From assembly GCF_900116255.1 (NCBI RefSeq), contig NZ_FPAI01000002.1, positions 124,001-188,000 on the forward strand: a stretch of 64,000 bases of DNA. The letters are read 5' to 3'. The notes under the pieces were generated by a model. It saw nothing but the letters and a program-made list of their open reading frames with translations, had not been told where the DNA came from and did not search any database. The stretch is from Halolactibacillus miurensis. GTDB taxonomy: Bacteria > Bacillota > Bacilli > Bacillales > Amphibacillaceae. Numbering within the stretch: position 1 is the first letter of the stretch; each line of letters starts with the position of its first letter. The position numbers and the translations under genes are program-made. Positions 16,059-24,978 of the stretch are shown here, in pieces.

Positions 16059-18203
16059 ATGGCTAAGAAAAAGAAAAAACGAGCACAAACAGCCATGCGT
16101 TTAAATATAATGTTTTTATTTGTGTTTCTCTTATTTTCACTGCTTATTTTGCAGTTAGGTGTTGTACAAATATTAAATGGAGAAGAAGCGCGCGAACGGC
16201 TGAATGAAACAGAAAATGCTAAAACATCGATTGCGGTGCCGCGAGGCTTAATGTATGATGCTGACGGTGAATTAGTTGTCGATAATGAACCGGTGCGTTC
16301 CATCACGTATACACCGCCTAAAAATGGTGATTCACATCTCGCAAAGATTAGTATTGCTGAAAAACTAGCAACGATGGTAATGATGGCAGAAGATGAAGAA
16401 GGATTAAATGAGATTGTAAATGAACGAGATAAAAAAGAGTTTTGGTATGTGTCTAATGAAAAAAATCGCGAACAAATTGAAGAGCGCTTAACGGAAGAGG
16501 ACAATGAATTAGAAGCAGGAGATTTGTATCAAAGGCAGCTTGATCTTATTACGCCTGAAGATTACAACAGTCTTGACTGGTCCGATCCGTATCAACTAAA
16601 TGTCGTGGCTATAAAAAAAGAACTCGATCAAGCGATAGAATTGTCACCGCACGTGATTAAAAATGAAGAGGTAACGGAGGAGGAATACGCTCAAGTATCG
16701 GAACACCTCAATTTACTTCCAGGTATTGATGCGAAAATCGATTGGAACAGAGTCTATCCATTTGACGATACCTTCCGCACATTTATCGGTAATATTACCG
16801 ATGCTGATCAGGGGATTCCGCGAGATAATCAAGACTATTATTTAAACTTAGGTTATAGTTGGAATGATCGTGTTGGAGAGAGTGGCCTAGAACAGCAATA
16901 TGAGGATGTGTTGCGAGGTCAAAAAGAAGTCATTCAATATACGATTAATAACGATGGAGAAATTGTCGGTACCAGCACTGTACAAGCAGGAAAAGCTGGG
17001 AATGATTTAGTTCTTACCATCGATATGGATTTTCAACAAGCTTTGGATGAGATTGTAAAAGACGAATTAGAAAAGTATATTGCCCAAGACCCTTATCGGA
17101 ATCGTCACATGGAAGATGCCTTAGTAGCCGTTCTTGACCCACAGACAGGGGCAGTACTAGGTATGACCGCAGCTCATTACAATCGTGATGAGAATACTTT
17201 TGAAAATCAACCTCACCGTGTCGTATATGATGCCCATATTCCAGGCTCATCAGTGAAAGGGGCAACAGTGCTAACAGGTTATGAAACGGGTGTCATTGAT
17301 ATTGGAACAGTACTGAATGATCGTCCAATTAAAATAGCGGGGACCCCGATTAAAAAATCATGGCGTAATTTTGGATTGATCAATGACTTGAAAGCTCTAG
17401 AACAATCGTCAAACGTCTATATGTTTGAAATTGCGATGCGTATTGCGACTGCGGTATACAATTATAATGAACCACTCCGGTCATTTGACCAATCAAGTTT
17501 TCAAACCATGCGGAATCACTTCCAACAATTTGGCTTAGGATCAAAGACGGGAATTGATTTACCGTTTGAAGCGACTGGTTATGTGGGTTCTAATATCATT
17601 GATGGTGGTTTATTACTTGACTATGCGATTGGGCAGTATGATACGTATACGACTTTACAGATGGCACAGTATGTGTCAACGATTGCTAATGATGGTTACC
17701 GTTTAGCGCCATACATTGTTAAAGAAGAACACTCAGCAAATGGCGACAAAACCACGTTAGGACCAGTGGTCACGAGTACTACGCCAAATGTGTTAAACCG
17801 TATTGATATGGATGAGCGTTATATTGACCGCGTGCAACAAGGGTTTAGACTAGCGGCTACACAAGGGACTGGACGAGGACACTGGGCGAATAACCCTTAT
17901 GACGTGGCGATCAAAACTGGAACAGCGCAAAATTATTTTTACGTTGACGGGGAAGAACAGCGGACGAACAACCTCACTTTAGTAGGTTATGCCCCATATG
18001 ATGAACCAGAAGTTGCCTTCGCCATTATTATACCTAAAACAGGTGTAGGAAATGATCAAAACGGTATTCACCATAATATTGGGAATCGTTTAATCGAGGC
18101 TTATTTTGATATTAAAGAAGAAAAAGCCGAAGAACAGCAATCAAACACTAACCCATCAAATAATGAAGAAGTAAATGAAGATTCTCTGGATGAAGAAGAA
18201 TAA
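16059..18203 (+). CDS. pbpA: Penicillin-binding protein 2A (class B transpeptidase)
   Basis: Class B PBP that cross-links peptidoglycan during cell elongation; it acts outside the membrane. A lysine-rich cytoplasmic start precedes one membrane helix (about residues 20-40). A dimerisation/pedestal domain with the VPRGLMYDADG motif follows, then the transpeptidase with S397-x-x-K400 (SSVK), S450-S-N452 and K619-TG. A long acidic tail ends the 714-residue protein. The start at ATG 16059 has AAAAAGGTG; GTG 16050 is less likely. The length and position match B. subtilis PbpA. Confidence 0.95.
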   Translation: MAKKKKKRAQTAMRLNIMFLFVFLLFSLLILQLGVVQILNGEEARERLNETENAKTSIAVPRGLMYDADGELVVDNEPVRSITYTPPKNGDSHLAKISIAEKLATMVMMAEDEEGLNEIVNERDKKEFWYVSNEKNREQIEERLTEEDNELEAGDLYQRQLDLITPEDYNSLDWSDPYQLNVVAIKKELDQAIELSPHVIKNEEVTEEEYAQVSEHLNLLPGIDAKIDWNRVYPFDDTFRTFIGNITDADQGIPRDNQDYYLNLGYSWNDRVGESGLEQQYEDVLRGQKEVIQYTINNDGEIVGTSTVQAGKAGNDLVLTIDMDFQQALDEIVKDELEKYIAQDPYRNRHMEDALVAVLDPQTGAVLGMTAAHYNRDENTFENQPHRVVYDAHIPGSSVKGATVLTGYETGVIDIGTVLNDRPIKIAGTPIKKSWRNFGLINDLKALEQSSNVYMFEIAMRIATAVYNYNEPLRSFDQSSFQTMRNHFQQFGLGSKTGIDLPFEATGYVGSNIIDGGLLLDYAIGQYDTYTTLQMAQYVSTIANDGYRLAPYIVKEEHSANGDKTTLGPVVTSTTPNVLNRIDMDERYIDRVQQGFRLAATQGTGRGHWANNPYDVAIKTGTAQNYFYVDGEEQRTNNLTLVGYAPYDEPEVAFAIIIPKTGVGNDQNGIHHNIGNRLIEAYFDIKEEKAEEQQSNTNPSNNEEVNEDSLDEEE

Positions 18204-18210
18204 AATAAAT

Positions 18211-18256
18211 AAAAAAGCTTAAGTGAAGAAGAATATTTCTCCACTTAAGCTTTTAC
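18211..18256. terminator. Bidirectional terminator between pbpA and the convergent gene
   Basis: Stem AAAAGCTTAAGTG (18213-18225) with its complement at 18242-18254, T-rich on both outer sides. The stop of the minus-strand gene is at its edge. Confidence 0.85.
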
Positions 18257-18795
18257 TCTTTATTTGCAATAACATCAACGACTTCATCTAATGTCATGTC
18301 ACGATCGAGTTCAAATGAGCCCACTTGAATGTTCGTTGCATAACCGTTGTCTGATAAATAATTGATGAATTGTTCACGTGATTCGATTAGGTTGGCAATG
18401 ATTAAGTAGTTCGAGACTTCGGTAACCGTCATACCTGGTTCAATCGTAAGGATAAACGATGACGTATCAACAGAAGATTCTTGATTATCCTTTGACGGTT
18501 CTTCTGGTGTAGGCTCATTTTCAGGTACTGATGATGGCTCGCTCTCGTCTATGTCTGACGTGTTATTTTGATTTTTTTCATCCGCCGTTTGTTCAGCTAA
18601 TTGTTCGTCAATAAACCGTGTTAACTCATCATCTGTGTAAATATGAAAGCCGTTATCTTCTAAAGATTGAATCATGTCAGTATCACTTGGACGTGCTGTG
18701 GATGTATCTGTTTCGTTAAAAAAGAAGATATATATACTAAAAATTGTCGTTGTTGCGAGCATTCCTAAACTAAAAGCACGAAGCGTGTGTTTCAT
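18253..18795 (-). CDS. Membrane-anchored protein with MltG/YceG-type N-terminal motif (YqzC-like)
   Basis: A 180-residue protein with an N-terminal membrane anchor (residues 8-26), a segment containing LEDNGFHIYTDDEL, an acidic, glutamate/serine-rich linker (about residues 72-112), and a LysM-like C-terminal domain (FILTIEPGMTVTEVSNYLI then LIESREQFINYL). That C-terminal pattern resembles the part of YceG/MltG that precedes its catalytic region, but the lytic domain itself is missing, so enzyme activity is not expected. AGGAG precedes its ATG. It probably shares a transcript with the preceding YqzD-like gene (18-base gap). Confidence 0.7.
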   Translation of the reverse strand: MKHTLRAFSLGMLATTTIFSIYIFFFNETDTSTARPSDTDMIQSLEDNGFHIYTDDELTRFIDEQLAEQTADEKNQNNTSDIDESEPSSVPENEPTPEEPSKDNQESSVDTSSFILTIEPGMTVTEVSNYLIIANLIESREQFINYLSDNGYATNIQVGSFELDRDMTLDEVVDVIANKE

Positions 18796-18813
18796 ATTAA
18801 TCTCCTAACTCAT

Positions 18814-19149
18814 TTATCTTATTGTTTGAATAACCTGCTCAATATCGTATTCGCTAATGTTTGTTAGGTGGCTTATCTCTGATAGCGAATGACCGCTACG
18901 ATACAACGATTCGATGCGTTGTGTCACGGTAGATTTACTTTGAGGTTTAAAATCTGTATGGACTGTTGTTGGTAATAGCTCTTCTTCAAGAATTTTTAGC
19001 TTTTGATTTGTTTGATAACTTTCCTGCATCTGATTAAGGGAAAGTTGTTCAATCTGATCCTCTATTTTTTTAAAGCGATCGCTCATAAAGAAAGAGAGTG
19101 CAAATAAAACAACACTTATAATGACTAAACCGATGATTAATTCCAGCAA
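18814..19149 (-). CDS. Membrane-anchored coiled-coil protein (YqzD-like)
   Basis: A 111-residue protein. Residues 2-22 form a hydrophobic anchor (LELIIGLVIISVVLFALSFF). A coiled coil follows (residues 27-58), then a C-terminal helix-turn-helix-like segment with IESLYRSGHSLSEISHLTNI. The function is unknown; the arrangement resembles B. subtilis YqzD, which lies in the same place next to YqzC. TTG is the start (complement of 19147-19149), supported by GAAAGGAGG nine bases upstream. Confidence 0.68.
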   Translation of the reverse strand: MLELIIGLVIISVVLFALSFFMSDRFKKIEDQIEQLSLNQMQESYQTNQKLKILEEELLPTTVHTDFKPQSKSTVTQRIESLYRSGHSLSEISHLTNISEYDIEQVIQTIR

Positions 19150-19275
19150 ATAAATTGCCTCCTTTCACTCCCCTTATTTATAGCATAATTTACTTCATGT
19201 CGTAAAGGTAAATCGAAACGGTGCGATACATGTGCAAAAACAACGGATAAAATAAAAGAAATAATAAACAAGTGC

Positions 19276-19304
19276 TTGATTATTTCTTTATATCTTGTTA
19301 AAAT
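19276..19304 (+). promoter_or_regulatory. Promoter of rpmG
   Basis: TTGATT (19276-19281), 17 bases, TAAAAT (19299-19304), with TG one base before the -10 box. No Zur-type palindrome is visible nearby. Confidence 0.7.
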
Positions 19305-19364
19305 GAATGGGTCTGAAAATGATATTTTATGAAAATGATAGTTGAAAAGTTTGGAGGGATAATC

Positions 19365-19514
19365 ATGCGTGTAAACATCACACTAGCGTGTACTGAAACT
19401 GGTGATCGTAACTACATTACGACAAAAAATAAACGTACAAACCCTGAGCGTATTGAGCTTAAGAAGTATAGCCCACGTCTTAAAAAACATACGCTTCACC
19501 GTGAAACAAAATAA
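19365..19514 (+). CDS. rpmG: 50S ribosomal protein L33 (zinc-motif-poor form)
   Basis: A 49-residue large-subunit ribosomal protein. It has the family sequence from MRVNITLAC to the LHRETK end. Only C9 remains of the zinc-binding cysteines: the first pair reads CTET instead of CxxC, and the region after KKY lacks cysteine (YSPRLKK). This makes it a C-minus or partial C-minus version at the locus where B. subtilis has rpmGA. The start at ATG 19365 has GGAGGG upstream; the frame could open at 19329. A good terminator follows. Confidence 0.95.
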   Translation: MRVNITLACTETGDRNYITTKNKRTNPERIELKKYSPRLKKHTLHRETK

Positions 19515-19521
19515 TGTTTGC

Positions 19522-19559
19522 TAAAACTCTTATCTTTTTACTTTAGATAAGAGTTTTTT
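19522..19559 (+). terminator. Terminator after rpmG
   Basis: Stem AAAACTCTTATCT (19523-19535) with its complement at 19545-19557, followed by T residues. Confidence 0.87.
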
Positions 19560-19631
19560 CTATAATGAAAGAAGATAGCTTACCGCAGGTATAATATGTA
19601 CAGTATACACGATTAGTAAATGGGGGCTCTA

Positions 19632-20186
19632 ATGATGGAAGAAAAATCTCACATGCGTAAACAGACAATACAACGCCTCTTAGCTTTTTCGAAAACCCGA
19701 AGAAAACAAATAGAAACGACCCTTTATAATCAGTTCATTGAAACAGATCTATATAAAAACAGTAAGACTATAGGCTTGACCGTTAGCCATGCGCATGAAT
19801 GGGAAACAAGACTAATTATCAAACAGGCGCTATCAGATGGAAAACAAGTCTGTGTCCCGCTCTGTTTAACCGATACAAAGACGTTAGCCTTTTATCAATT
19901 ATCATCTATTGAACAGTTATCGGTCGGACATTTTAATTTATTAGAGCCTGATCCCACGGTCATGCATAAAGTTAGCAAAGACCACATAGATGTATTAATT
20001 GTCCCAGGCGTCGTTTTTGATACGGATCATTATCGCATTGGTCATGGTGGCGGGTACTACGATCGATTCTTAGAAACATTCTCGGGACAAACGCTGTCCA
20101 TTCTTCATGAAACTCAACTTATTGATCATATTCCAATCGAATCGCATGACCAACCTGTTGGAACATTGATCATCGCAAGAAATTAA
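19632..20186 (+). CDS. yqgN: 5-formyltetrahydrofolate cyclo-ligase
   Basis: Converts 5-formyl-THF to 5,10-methenyl-THF with ATP, returning folate stores to one-carbon metabolism. The 184 residues fit the family. The signature GHGGGYYDRFL lies near residue 140, with basic residues near the N-terminus for ATP and folate binding. The frame can open at ATG 19620, but a GGGGGCT site points to ATG 19632 or 19635. It lies between rpmG and yqgQ as in B. subtilis. Confidence 0.9.
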   Translation: MMEEKSHMRKQTIQRLLAFSKTRRKQIETTLYNQFIETDLYKNSKTIGLTVSHAHEWETRLIIKQALSDGKQVCVPLCLTDTKTLAFYQLSSIEQLSVGHFNLLEPDPTVMHKVSKDHIDVLIVPGVVFDTDHYRIGHGGGYYDRFLETFSGQTLSILHETQLIDHIPIESHDQPVGTLIIARN

Positions 20187-20241
20187 TGTAATTTAATTTT
20201 CTATTTACTTAATAATTTGTTATAATAGATGGGGTGACGTT

Positions 20242-20454
20242 TTGAAAACATATTACGATGTACAAAAGTTTTTACGTCGATTTGGTATAGTCACATACAT
20301 AGGTAATCGTGAAGCAGAAATAGAATTAAGCCTCATTGAATTAAAGGCGCTTAAACACGAGGGGATTATCGCCGATGATGACTATTATCAATGTTTAGGT
20401 GTACTCAGTTATGAAAAAGAATTAGAATTGGCCAAAAGGAGCGGGAAACAATGA
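20242..20454 (+). CDS. yqgQ: YqgQ family protein (DUF910)
   Basis: A 70-residue cytoplasmic protein of the YqgQ family, whose members form a small helical bundle; a nucleic-acid-binding role has been proposed but not established. The sequence starts MKTYYDVQKFLRRFG and has the family pattern of IELSLIELKALKHEG. TTG is the start, with GGGGTG six bases upstream, and an extended -10 box (TGTTATAAT, 20218-20226) lies just before it. Its stop overlaps the start of glcK (ATGA), so the two are coupled. Confidence 0.88.
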   Translation: MKTYYDVQKFLRRFGIVTYIGNREAEIELSLIELKALKHEGIIADDDYYQCLGVLSYEKELELAKRSGKQ

Positions 20455-21410
20455 CAAAATATTTGTTAGGTGTAGATATTGGTGGAACGACGATTAAACT
20501 TGGTATAATTTCAGAATCAGGAGAGATTCTTGAAAAGTGGGAAATTACCACACAAACAGGTGATCAATCTGATCGTATTCCTCACGATATTTGGACATCG
20601 CTAACGGAACATTTAGCTACTAATCATATAGACAAAAATCAATGTTTAGGTATTGGTGTTGGAGCGCCTGGATTTGTGGTAGCAGATACCGGAGATATTG
20701 CTCAAGCAGTTAATTTAGGATGGGTTGACTTCCCGTTAGGCGACATATTACATGATTTGTCGGGGTTGCCTGTATACATTGAAAATGATGCGAACATTGC
20801 AGCTTTAGGTGAGAACTGGTTAGGTTCTGGTGGATTAGCTGAGAACTTAGTTATGATCACTCTTGGCACTGGTGTTGGTGGTGGAATCATTGTGAGCGGA
20901 AAGATTGTTAGCGGATCAAACGGCATGGCGGGTGAAATTGGTCATATGACAATGGATGTTCATGGTGTAAGATGTAATTGTGGTCGTAACGGATGTCTTG
21001 AAACGATTGCTTCAGCAACAGGTATTGGCCGGATTGCCCAGGAGCAAGTTGAACAACATCCCGAGACAATCCTTACGCCATTATATAAGAAAAAAGGTCG
21101 TCTAACAGCCAAAGATGTGTTTGATGCGGTCAAAGAAAATGATCAGGTGGCACAAGATGTTGTCCATCGAATAATGGATACGTTAGGATTAGCGATTTCT
21201 AATATTACGACGATTGTCAATCCATCAAAAATTGTCATTGGTGGCGGTGTATCTAAAGCAGGAGAGGCATTACTTCAACCGTTAGAATTGGCGTTTAAGC
21301 GTTATGCTCTGCCACGCATTGTAGAGGGTAGTACGTTCGAAATTGCTAAATTAGGTAATGACGCTGGCATTATTGGCGGTGCTTACCTCGTTAAACAACA
21401 TCAATCATAA
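20451..21410 (+). CDS. glcK: Glucokinase, ROK family
   Basis: ATP-dependent glucose kinase that feeds glycolysis with glucose 6-phosphate from non-PTS or intracellular glucose. The 319-residue ROK protein has the ATP motif LGVDIGGTTIKLG, the sugar/catalytic END-type segment (YIENDANIAALGE) and the ROK zinc signature around GHMTMDVHG, CNCGRNGCLE. It overlaps yqgQ by four bases and probably forms a two-gene operon. Confidence 0.95.
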   Translation: MTKYLLGVDIGGTTIKLGIISESGEILEKWEITTQTGDQSDRIPHDIWTSLTEHLATNHIDKNQCLGIGVGAPGFVVADTGDIAQAVNLGWVDFPLGDILHDLSGLPVYIENDANIAALGENWLGSGGLAENLVMITLGTGVGGGIIVSGKIVSGSNGMAGEIGHMTMDVHGVRCNCGRNGCLETIASATGIGRIAQEQVEQHPETILTPLYKKKGRLTAKDVFDAVKENDQVAQDVVHRIMDTLGLAISNITTIVNPSKIVIGGGVSKAGEALLQPLELAFKRYALPRIVEGSTFEIAKLGNDAGIIGGAYLVKQHQS

Positions 21411-21540
21411 TGTAACCTTTTTAGGTAGGACAACGTCTAACGAAGTAGAGAACGATTTTACGGTTTGTTTACAAGTCTGTCATAATCGTTTAGTAGAGAA
21501 AAATATCGGGTAGTTAGACGTTAAGGAGGACAAGGTAACT

Positions 21541-23403
21541 ATGTTTAAAAAACAACAAATAAATCAATTGTTCGTGATTGCCAGCTTGTTATTTGGTTTA
21601 AAGACGTACGTGATTTATCGCTTCTTATTTAATATAAATTTAGAAAATAGCATGCAAGAGATGATTCTTTTCATCAATCCATTCGTGACAGCCTTCTTTG
21701 TTTTTGCTTTATCCGTTTGGTTAAAGTCAAAAAACCAAGTCAAGTATATTAAAGTGGTGGCTGTATTAGGGTCCGTCATTTTATATTTGAATCTTATTTT
21801 TTATCGTAACTTCGGTGATTTCTTAACGATTCCGATTTTATTCCAAGGGAGTAACGCAAAAGATTTAGGTTCAAGTGTGTTAAACCTAATCGAGTGGTAT
21901 GACGTCTTGTTATTTACCGATATTGCAGCTATTTTTTATCTCGCTAAACCAAAAGTAGGTGCTGTGCATGTTATTGAAAAGATGCGTCCGAAACGAAAAA
22001 AATTAATTTTAAGTTTATCAATCGTATTTTTATTAGGAAACTATGTACTAGCGGAGATTGAGCGTCCACAATTATTACAGCGTGGATTTGACCGGGAGTA
22101 CTTAGTTAAAAATATTGGGTTATTTAACTTTCACTTGTACGATATTGTGCAACAATCAAAGTCTAAAGCTCAACGTGTATTAGCAGATGGTAACGAATTA
22201 TCAGAAATTCTTACCTATATCGATGAAGAGACGACGGACACATCGGAAACGGATATGTACGGGATCGCGAAAGATAAAAATGTTATCTTTGTTTGGTTAG
22301 AGTCATTGCAAACATTTGTTATTAATAATGAATTGCATGGCGAAGAAATTACGCCATTTTTAAATGATTTGATTGATGACAGTTATTATTTTGAAAACTT
22401 CTATCATCAAACTGCGCAAGGTAAAACATCTGATTCAGAATTTATTGCGGAAACATCACTCTATCCACTACCAAGTGGGGCGGTTTATTTTACGCACAGT
22501 GAAAATACGTATCAATCCCTTCCTGATATGTTAGGAGAGTCAGGTTATAACACGTCTGTCTTTCATGCTAATAGCGGCAGTTTCTGGAATAGAAATGTCA
22601 TGTATGAAAATTTAGGTGTTGATCATTTCTATGATGTTGCAGCGTATGATGTGACAGATACGAACCAAGTTGGTTGGGGATTAAAAGATAAAGACTTCTT
22701 TAAACAATCCATGAAGTATTTAACAAGTTTAGAAGAACCTTATTATACCCGGATGATTACTTTAACAAATCATCACCCATTTACGCTTGGCGAAGAAGAT
22801 GCCACACTTGCACCATTTGACTCAAATTCTAAAACATTAAATTATTACTTCCAAACCGTGCGGTATTTGGATGAATCGCTTGAATTATTCTTTGAAGAAT
22901 TAAAGGCGTCAGGTGAATATGAGGACTCAGTTATTGTACTCATGGGTGACCATTATGGTATTAGTGATTTCCATGATCGCTCAACAGCAAGTTATCTAGG
23001 AAAAGATGAGATTACGCCATTTGATCATATTCAGTTACAGCGCGTGCCGCTTTATATTCATATTCCTGGTGAAGAAGGCAAGGTCATTTCTGACATTGCT
23101 GGTCAGGTAGATATTAAGCCAACACTCCTTCATCTACTCGGGATCGAAGGAAGCAATGACATTAGTTTTGGTACGAATCTTTTTGGAGAAAACAGAAAAG
23201 ATTTTATTGCCTTACGTGATGGTAGCTTTATAGCAGATGATGTCATCTACACGAAAGATACGTTCTATGATCGTTCGACAGGTGAGATAATGGAAACGAC
23301 CGATGACCTGCTTGAACTAAAAGAACGTGCACAACATGAATTAACGTATTCAGATCAATTAATTTATGGTGATTTATTGCGTTTCCACGATTTAAATAAA
23401 TAA
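21541..23403 (+). CDS. yqgS: Lipoteichoic acid synthase family protein (YqgS-like)
   Basis: A polyglycerol-phosphate LTA synthase or primase of the LtaS family. Five membrane helices occupy about residues 8-180 and anchor an extracellular sulfatase-fold domain. The catalytic threonine is T296 in GKTSDSEF, matching the active-site Thr of LtaS proteins near position 300. Further metal-site residues occur in VWLESLQ, GDHYGISDF and NHHPF. The 620-residue length is normal. AAGGAGGACAAGG lies before ATG 21541. The position after glcK matches yqgS, a secondary LTA synthase in B. subtilis; whether it is the main enzyme here is unknown. Confidence 0.9.
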   Translation: MFKKQQINQLFVIASLLFGLKTYVIYRFLFNINLENSMQEMILFINPFVTAFFVFALSVWLKSKNQVKYIKVVAVLGSVILYLNLIFYRNFGDFLTIPILFQGSNAKDLGSSVLNLIEWYDVLLFTDIAAIFYLAKPKVGAVHVIEKMRPKRKKLILSLSIVFLLGNYVLAEIERPQLLQRGFDREYLVKNIGLFNFHLYDIVQQSKSKAQRVLADGNELSEILTYIDEETTDTSETDMYGIAKDKNVIFVWLESLQTFVINNELHGEEITPFLNDLIDDSYYFENFYHQTAQGKTSDSEFIAETSLYPLPSGAVYFTHSENTYQSLPDMLGESGYNTSVFHANSGSFWNRNVMYENLGVDHFYDVAAYDVTDTNQVGWGLKDKDFFKQSMKYLTSLEEPYYTRMITLTNHHPFTLGEEDATLAPFDSNSKTLNYYFQTVRYLDESLELFFEELKASGEYEDSVIVLMGDHYGISDFHDRSTASYLGKDEITPFDHIQLQRVPLYIHIPGEEGKVISDIAGQVDIKPTLLHLLGIEGSNDISFGTNLFGENRKDFIALRDGSFIADDVIYTKDTFYDRSTGEIMETTDDLLELKERAQHELTYSDQLIYGDLLRFHDLNK

Positions 23404-23410
23404 CCTATCG

Positions 23411-23450
23411 AAAACCATCTGATAGACGAGTTGTCTCAGATGGTTTTCTT
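23411..23450 (+). terminator. Terminator after the LTA synthase gene
   Basis: Stem AAAACCATCTGA (23411-23422) with TCAGATGGTTTT (23436-23447) and a T-rich 3' side. Confidence 0.83.
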
Positions 23451-23490
23451 GTGCTATTCTTGATAAAACAACAGAAGTAGAGGTGAAATG

Positions 23491-24108
23491 ATGGAGGTCA
23501 AGAAATATACGTTAGGTCAATTAGGAACCAACGGTTATTTACTAATGAATGATGAAGATCTAGTAATTATTGATCCAGCTGGTGAACCGAATCGATTAAT
23601 AAAAGAGATTGAGTCAATAAATATTAAACCAAAAGCTATTCTTTTAACTCATGCACATTTTGACCATATTGGCGCACTTGACGCTTTGCGAGATGAGTAT
23701 GGCGTGCCTGTCTACTTACATGCCAATGAACATGAATGGTTAGAGAATCCGGCATTAAATGGTTCGAAGTATTTCCCAGTAAAAGAAGTGATCTGTCAAC
23801 CGACAGATCACACCTTAAATGCGGGGCCGATGTCGATCGGTGATATGCATTTTACTATTATTGAAACACCTGGTCATTCTCCAGGGGGTGTGGCATTTGT
23901 TTTTAACGAAGAGCGTTTAATTATCTCCGGTGATAGTCTCTTTCATCGGGGGATTGGTCGCACGGACTTACCGCTAGGGGATTATGATACGCTTATTCAC
24001 ACGATTAAAGAACAACTTTTTCATTTGCCAGACGATTATGTGGTATATCCAGGTCATGGACCTGCAACCACCATTGGTGATGAAAAGAAATTAAATCCAT
24101 TTGTATAA
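23491..24108 (+). CDS. yqgX: Metallo-beta-lactamase-fold hydrolase (YqgX, glyoxalase II-like)
   Basis: A 205-residue MBL-fold hydrolase. The zinc motif THAHFDHIG lies near residue 54, followed by the later ligands in TPGHSPGG, SGDSLFHRGIGRTD and PGHGP. These proteins resemble glyoxalase II and may hydrolyse S-lactoyl thiol conjugates; the substrate is not established. ATG 23488 and 23491 are both possible; spacing from AGAGGTG favours 23491. It lies beside comG as in B. subtilis. Confidence 0.9.
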   Translation: MEVKKYTLGQLGTNGYLLMNDEDLVIIDPAGEPNRLIKEIESINIKPKAILLTHAHFDHIGALDALRDEYGVPVYLHANEHEWLENPALNGSKYFPVKEVICQPTDHTLNAGPMSIGDMHFTIIETPGHSPGGVAFVFNEERLIISGDSLFHRGIGRTDLPLGDYDTLIHTIKEQLFHLPDDYVVYPGHGPATTIGDEKKLNPFV

Positions 24109-24110
24109 TG

Positions 24111-24148
24111 AAAAGCACGCCATACAGTTACCTGTATGGCGTGCTTTT
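24111..24148. terminator. Terminator between yqgX and comG operon
   Basis: A perfect 17-bp stem (24111-24127 with 24132-24148) and a 4-base TTAC loop. The A/T-rich ends would work in both directions. Confidence 0.9.
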
Positions 24149-24209
24149 ATCGATGGATCGAATAGTAATGATCACGATCTCTTGCCTTCATGTATACGGG
24201 ATGACATGA

Positions 24210-24596
24210 TCAATCAGTTAACCAGATCATTGCCTCTGGTAGCGCATAATAGTAACGCATACTGAACGTATCTGTCGTTTGGCTGTCAATGTATAGTAGA
24301 GCTTGATTATTGATTTTAGATAAAGAATAACGCGTTGTTCCTGTAGGAAAGGTGAACTGGCCAAATTTGGCGGGGGGTACCTCTGTTTGATTGACTTGAT
24401 TTAAAACAAGTTGATAGGTCATTTGATGAAGACTGTGATGGTTTAACTGGACACGTTCAAGTTCAGTGAATTGTTTTTCAGTTAAATAAACGGTTGTTAA
24501 CGACGTTAATGATAATAACAACCCAATCACTACAAACAAAGCTAGAATAGTCACTGAACCTTGATCATCTCGAAGTGAAGGGCACGATAGTGTCAT
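24210..24596 (-). CDS. comGG: Competence pseudopilus protein ComGG
   Basis: The last gene of the comG operon, 128 residues. It has the N-terminal hydrophobic segment of a minor pseudopilin (SVTILALFVVIGLLLSLTSL, residues 14-33) but not the standard GFTLIE cleavage motif, as is usual for ComGG. AGGAGG lies nine bases before its ATG within the end of comGF (32-base overlap). The call rests mainly on position and the single N-terminal helix. Confidence 0.78.
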   Translation of the reverse strand: MTLSCPSLRDDQGSVTILALFVVIGLLLSLTSLTTVYLTEKQFTELERVQLNHHSLHQMTYQLVLNQVNQTEVPPAKFGQFTFPTGTTRYSLSKINNQALLYIDSQTTDTFSMRYYYALPEAMIWLTD

Positions 24597-24978
24597 AGAA
24601 TAATGCCTCCTCAGTGGTTTTAATGATAATATCTATCTCCTCATCTTCAGTTACAGTAAAATCTTTGACGTCTCGCAACAGTATTTCGTGTCCTTGTCCA
24701 TTCACTTGCCGCCTAATGAAGTTTTGATAATGTGTAATAGATACGAGGTCACCATTAAGTGTCGTCAAGTATAAGGTATTATTTATAATATAAGTGTCGC
24801 TACTCGTTTGTATTTCTTTTTCAAGCGTGCCCATGAATTGATATACTTGAAACGTTTGATAGCTAGAGGGAGGTTTCATGTAAGGAATAATCATCATAAG
24901 TAACATCATAAAAAGCATCGTTAGTTGAATGGTTAATAATAATTCAATCATCGTAAACCCTTTGTTGTTTCGGTACAT
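24565..24978 (-). CDS. comGF: Competence minor pseudopilin ComGF
   Basis: A 137-residue pseudopilin-like protein with a prepilin peptidase site (NNKGFTMIELLL, residues 4-15) followed by a hydrophobic helix. The central part fits ComGF (FMGTLEKEIQ, then LRDVKDFTV). It overlaps comGE by 35 bases and comGG by 32, a tightly packed arrangement typical of comG. Its start lacks an ideal ribosome site and probably depends on coupling. Confidence 0.85.
   Translation of the reverse strand: MYRNNKGFTMIELLLTIQLTMLFMMLLMMIIPYMKPPSSYQTFQVYQFMGTLEKEIQTSSDTYIINNTLYLTTLNGDLVSITHYQNFIRRQVNGQGHEILLRDVKDFTVTEDEEIDIIIKTTEEALFYDTIVPFTSR

Noticed and set aside
15971-16504. A 177-codon minus-strand frame opposite the start of pbpA
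   Set aside because: Serine/arginine-rich shadow translation of the pbpA coding strand; it also spans the sodA terminator and the pbpA promoter.
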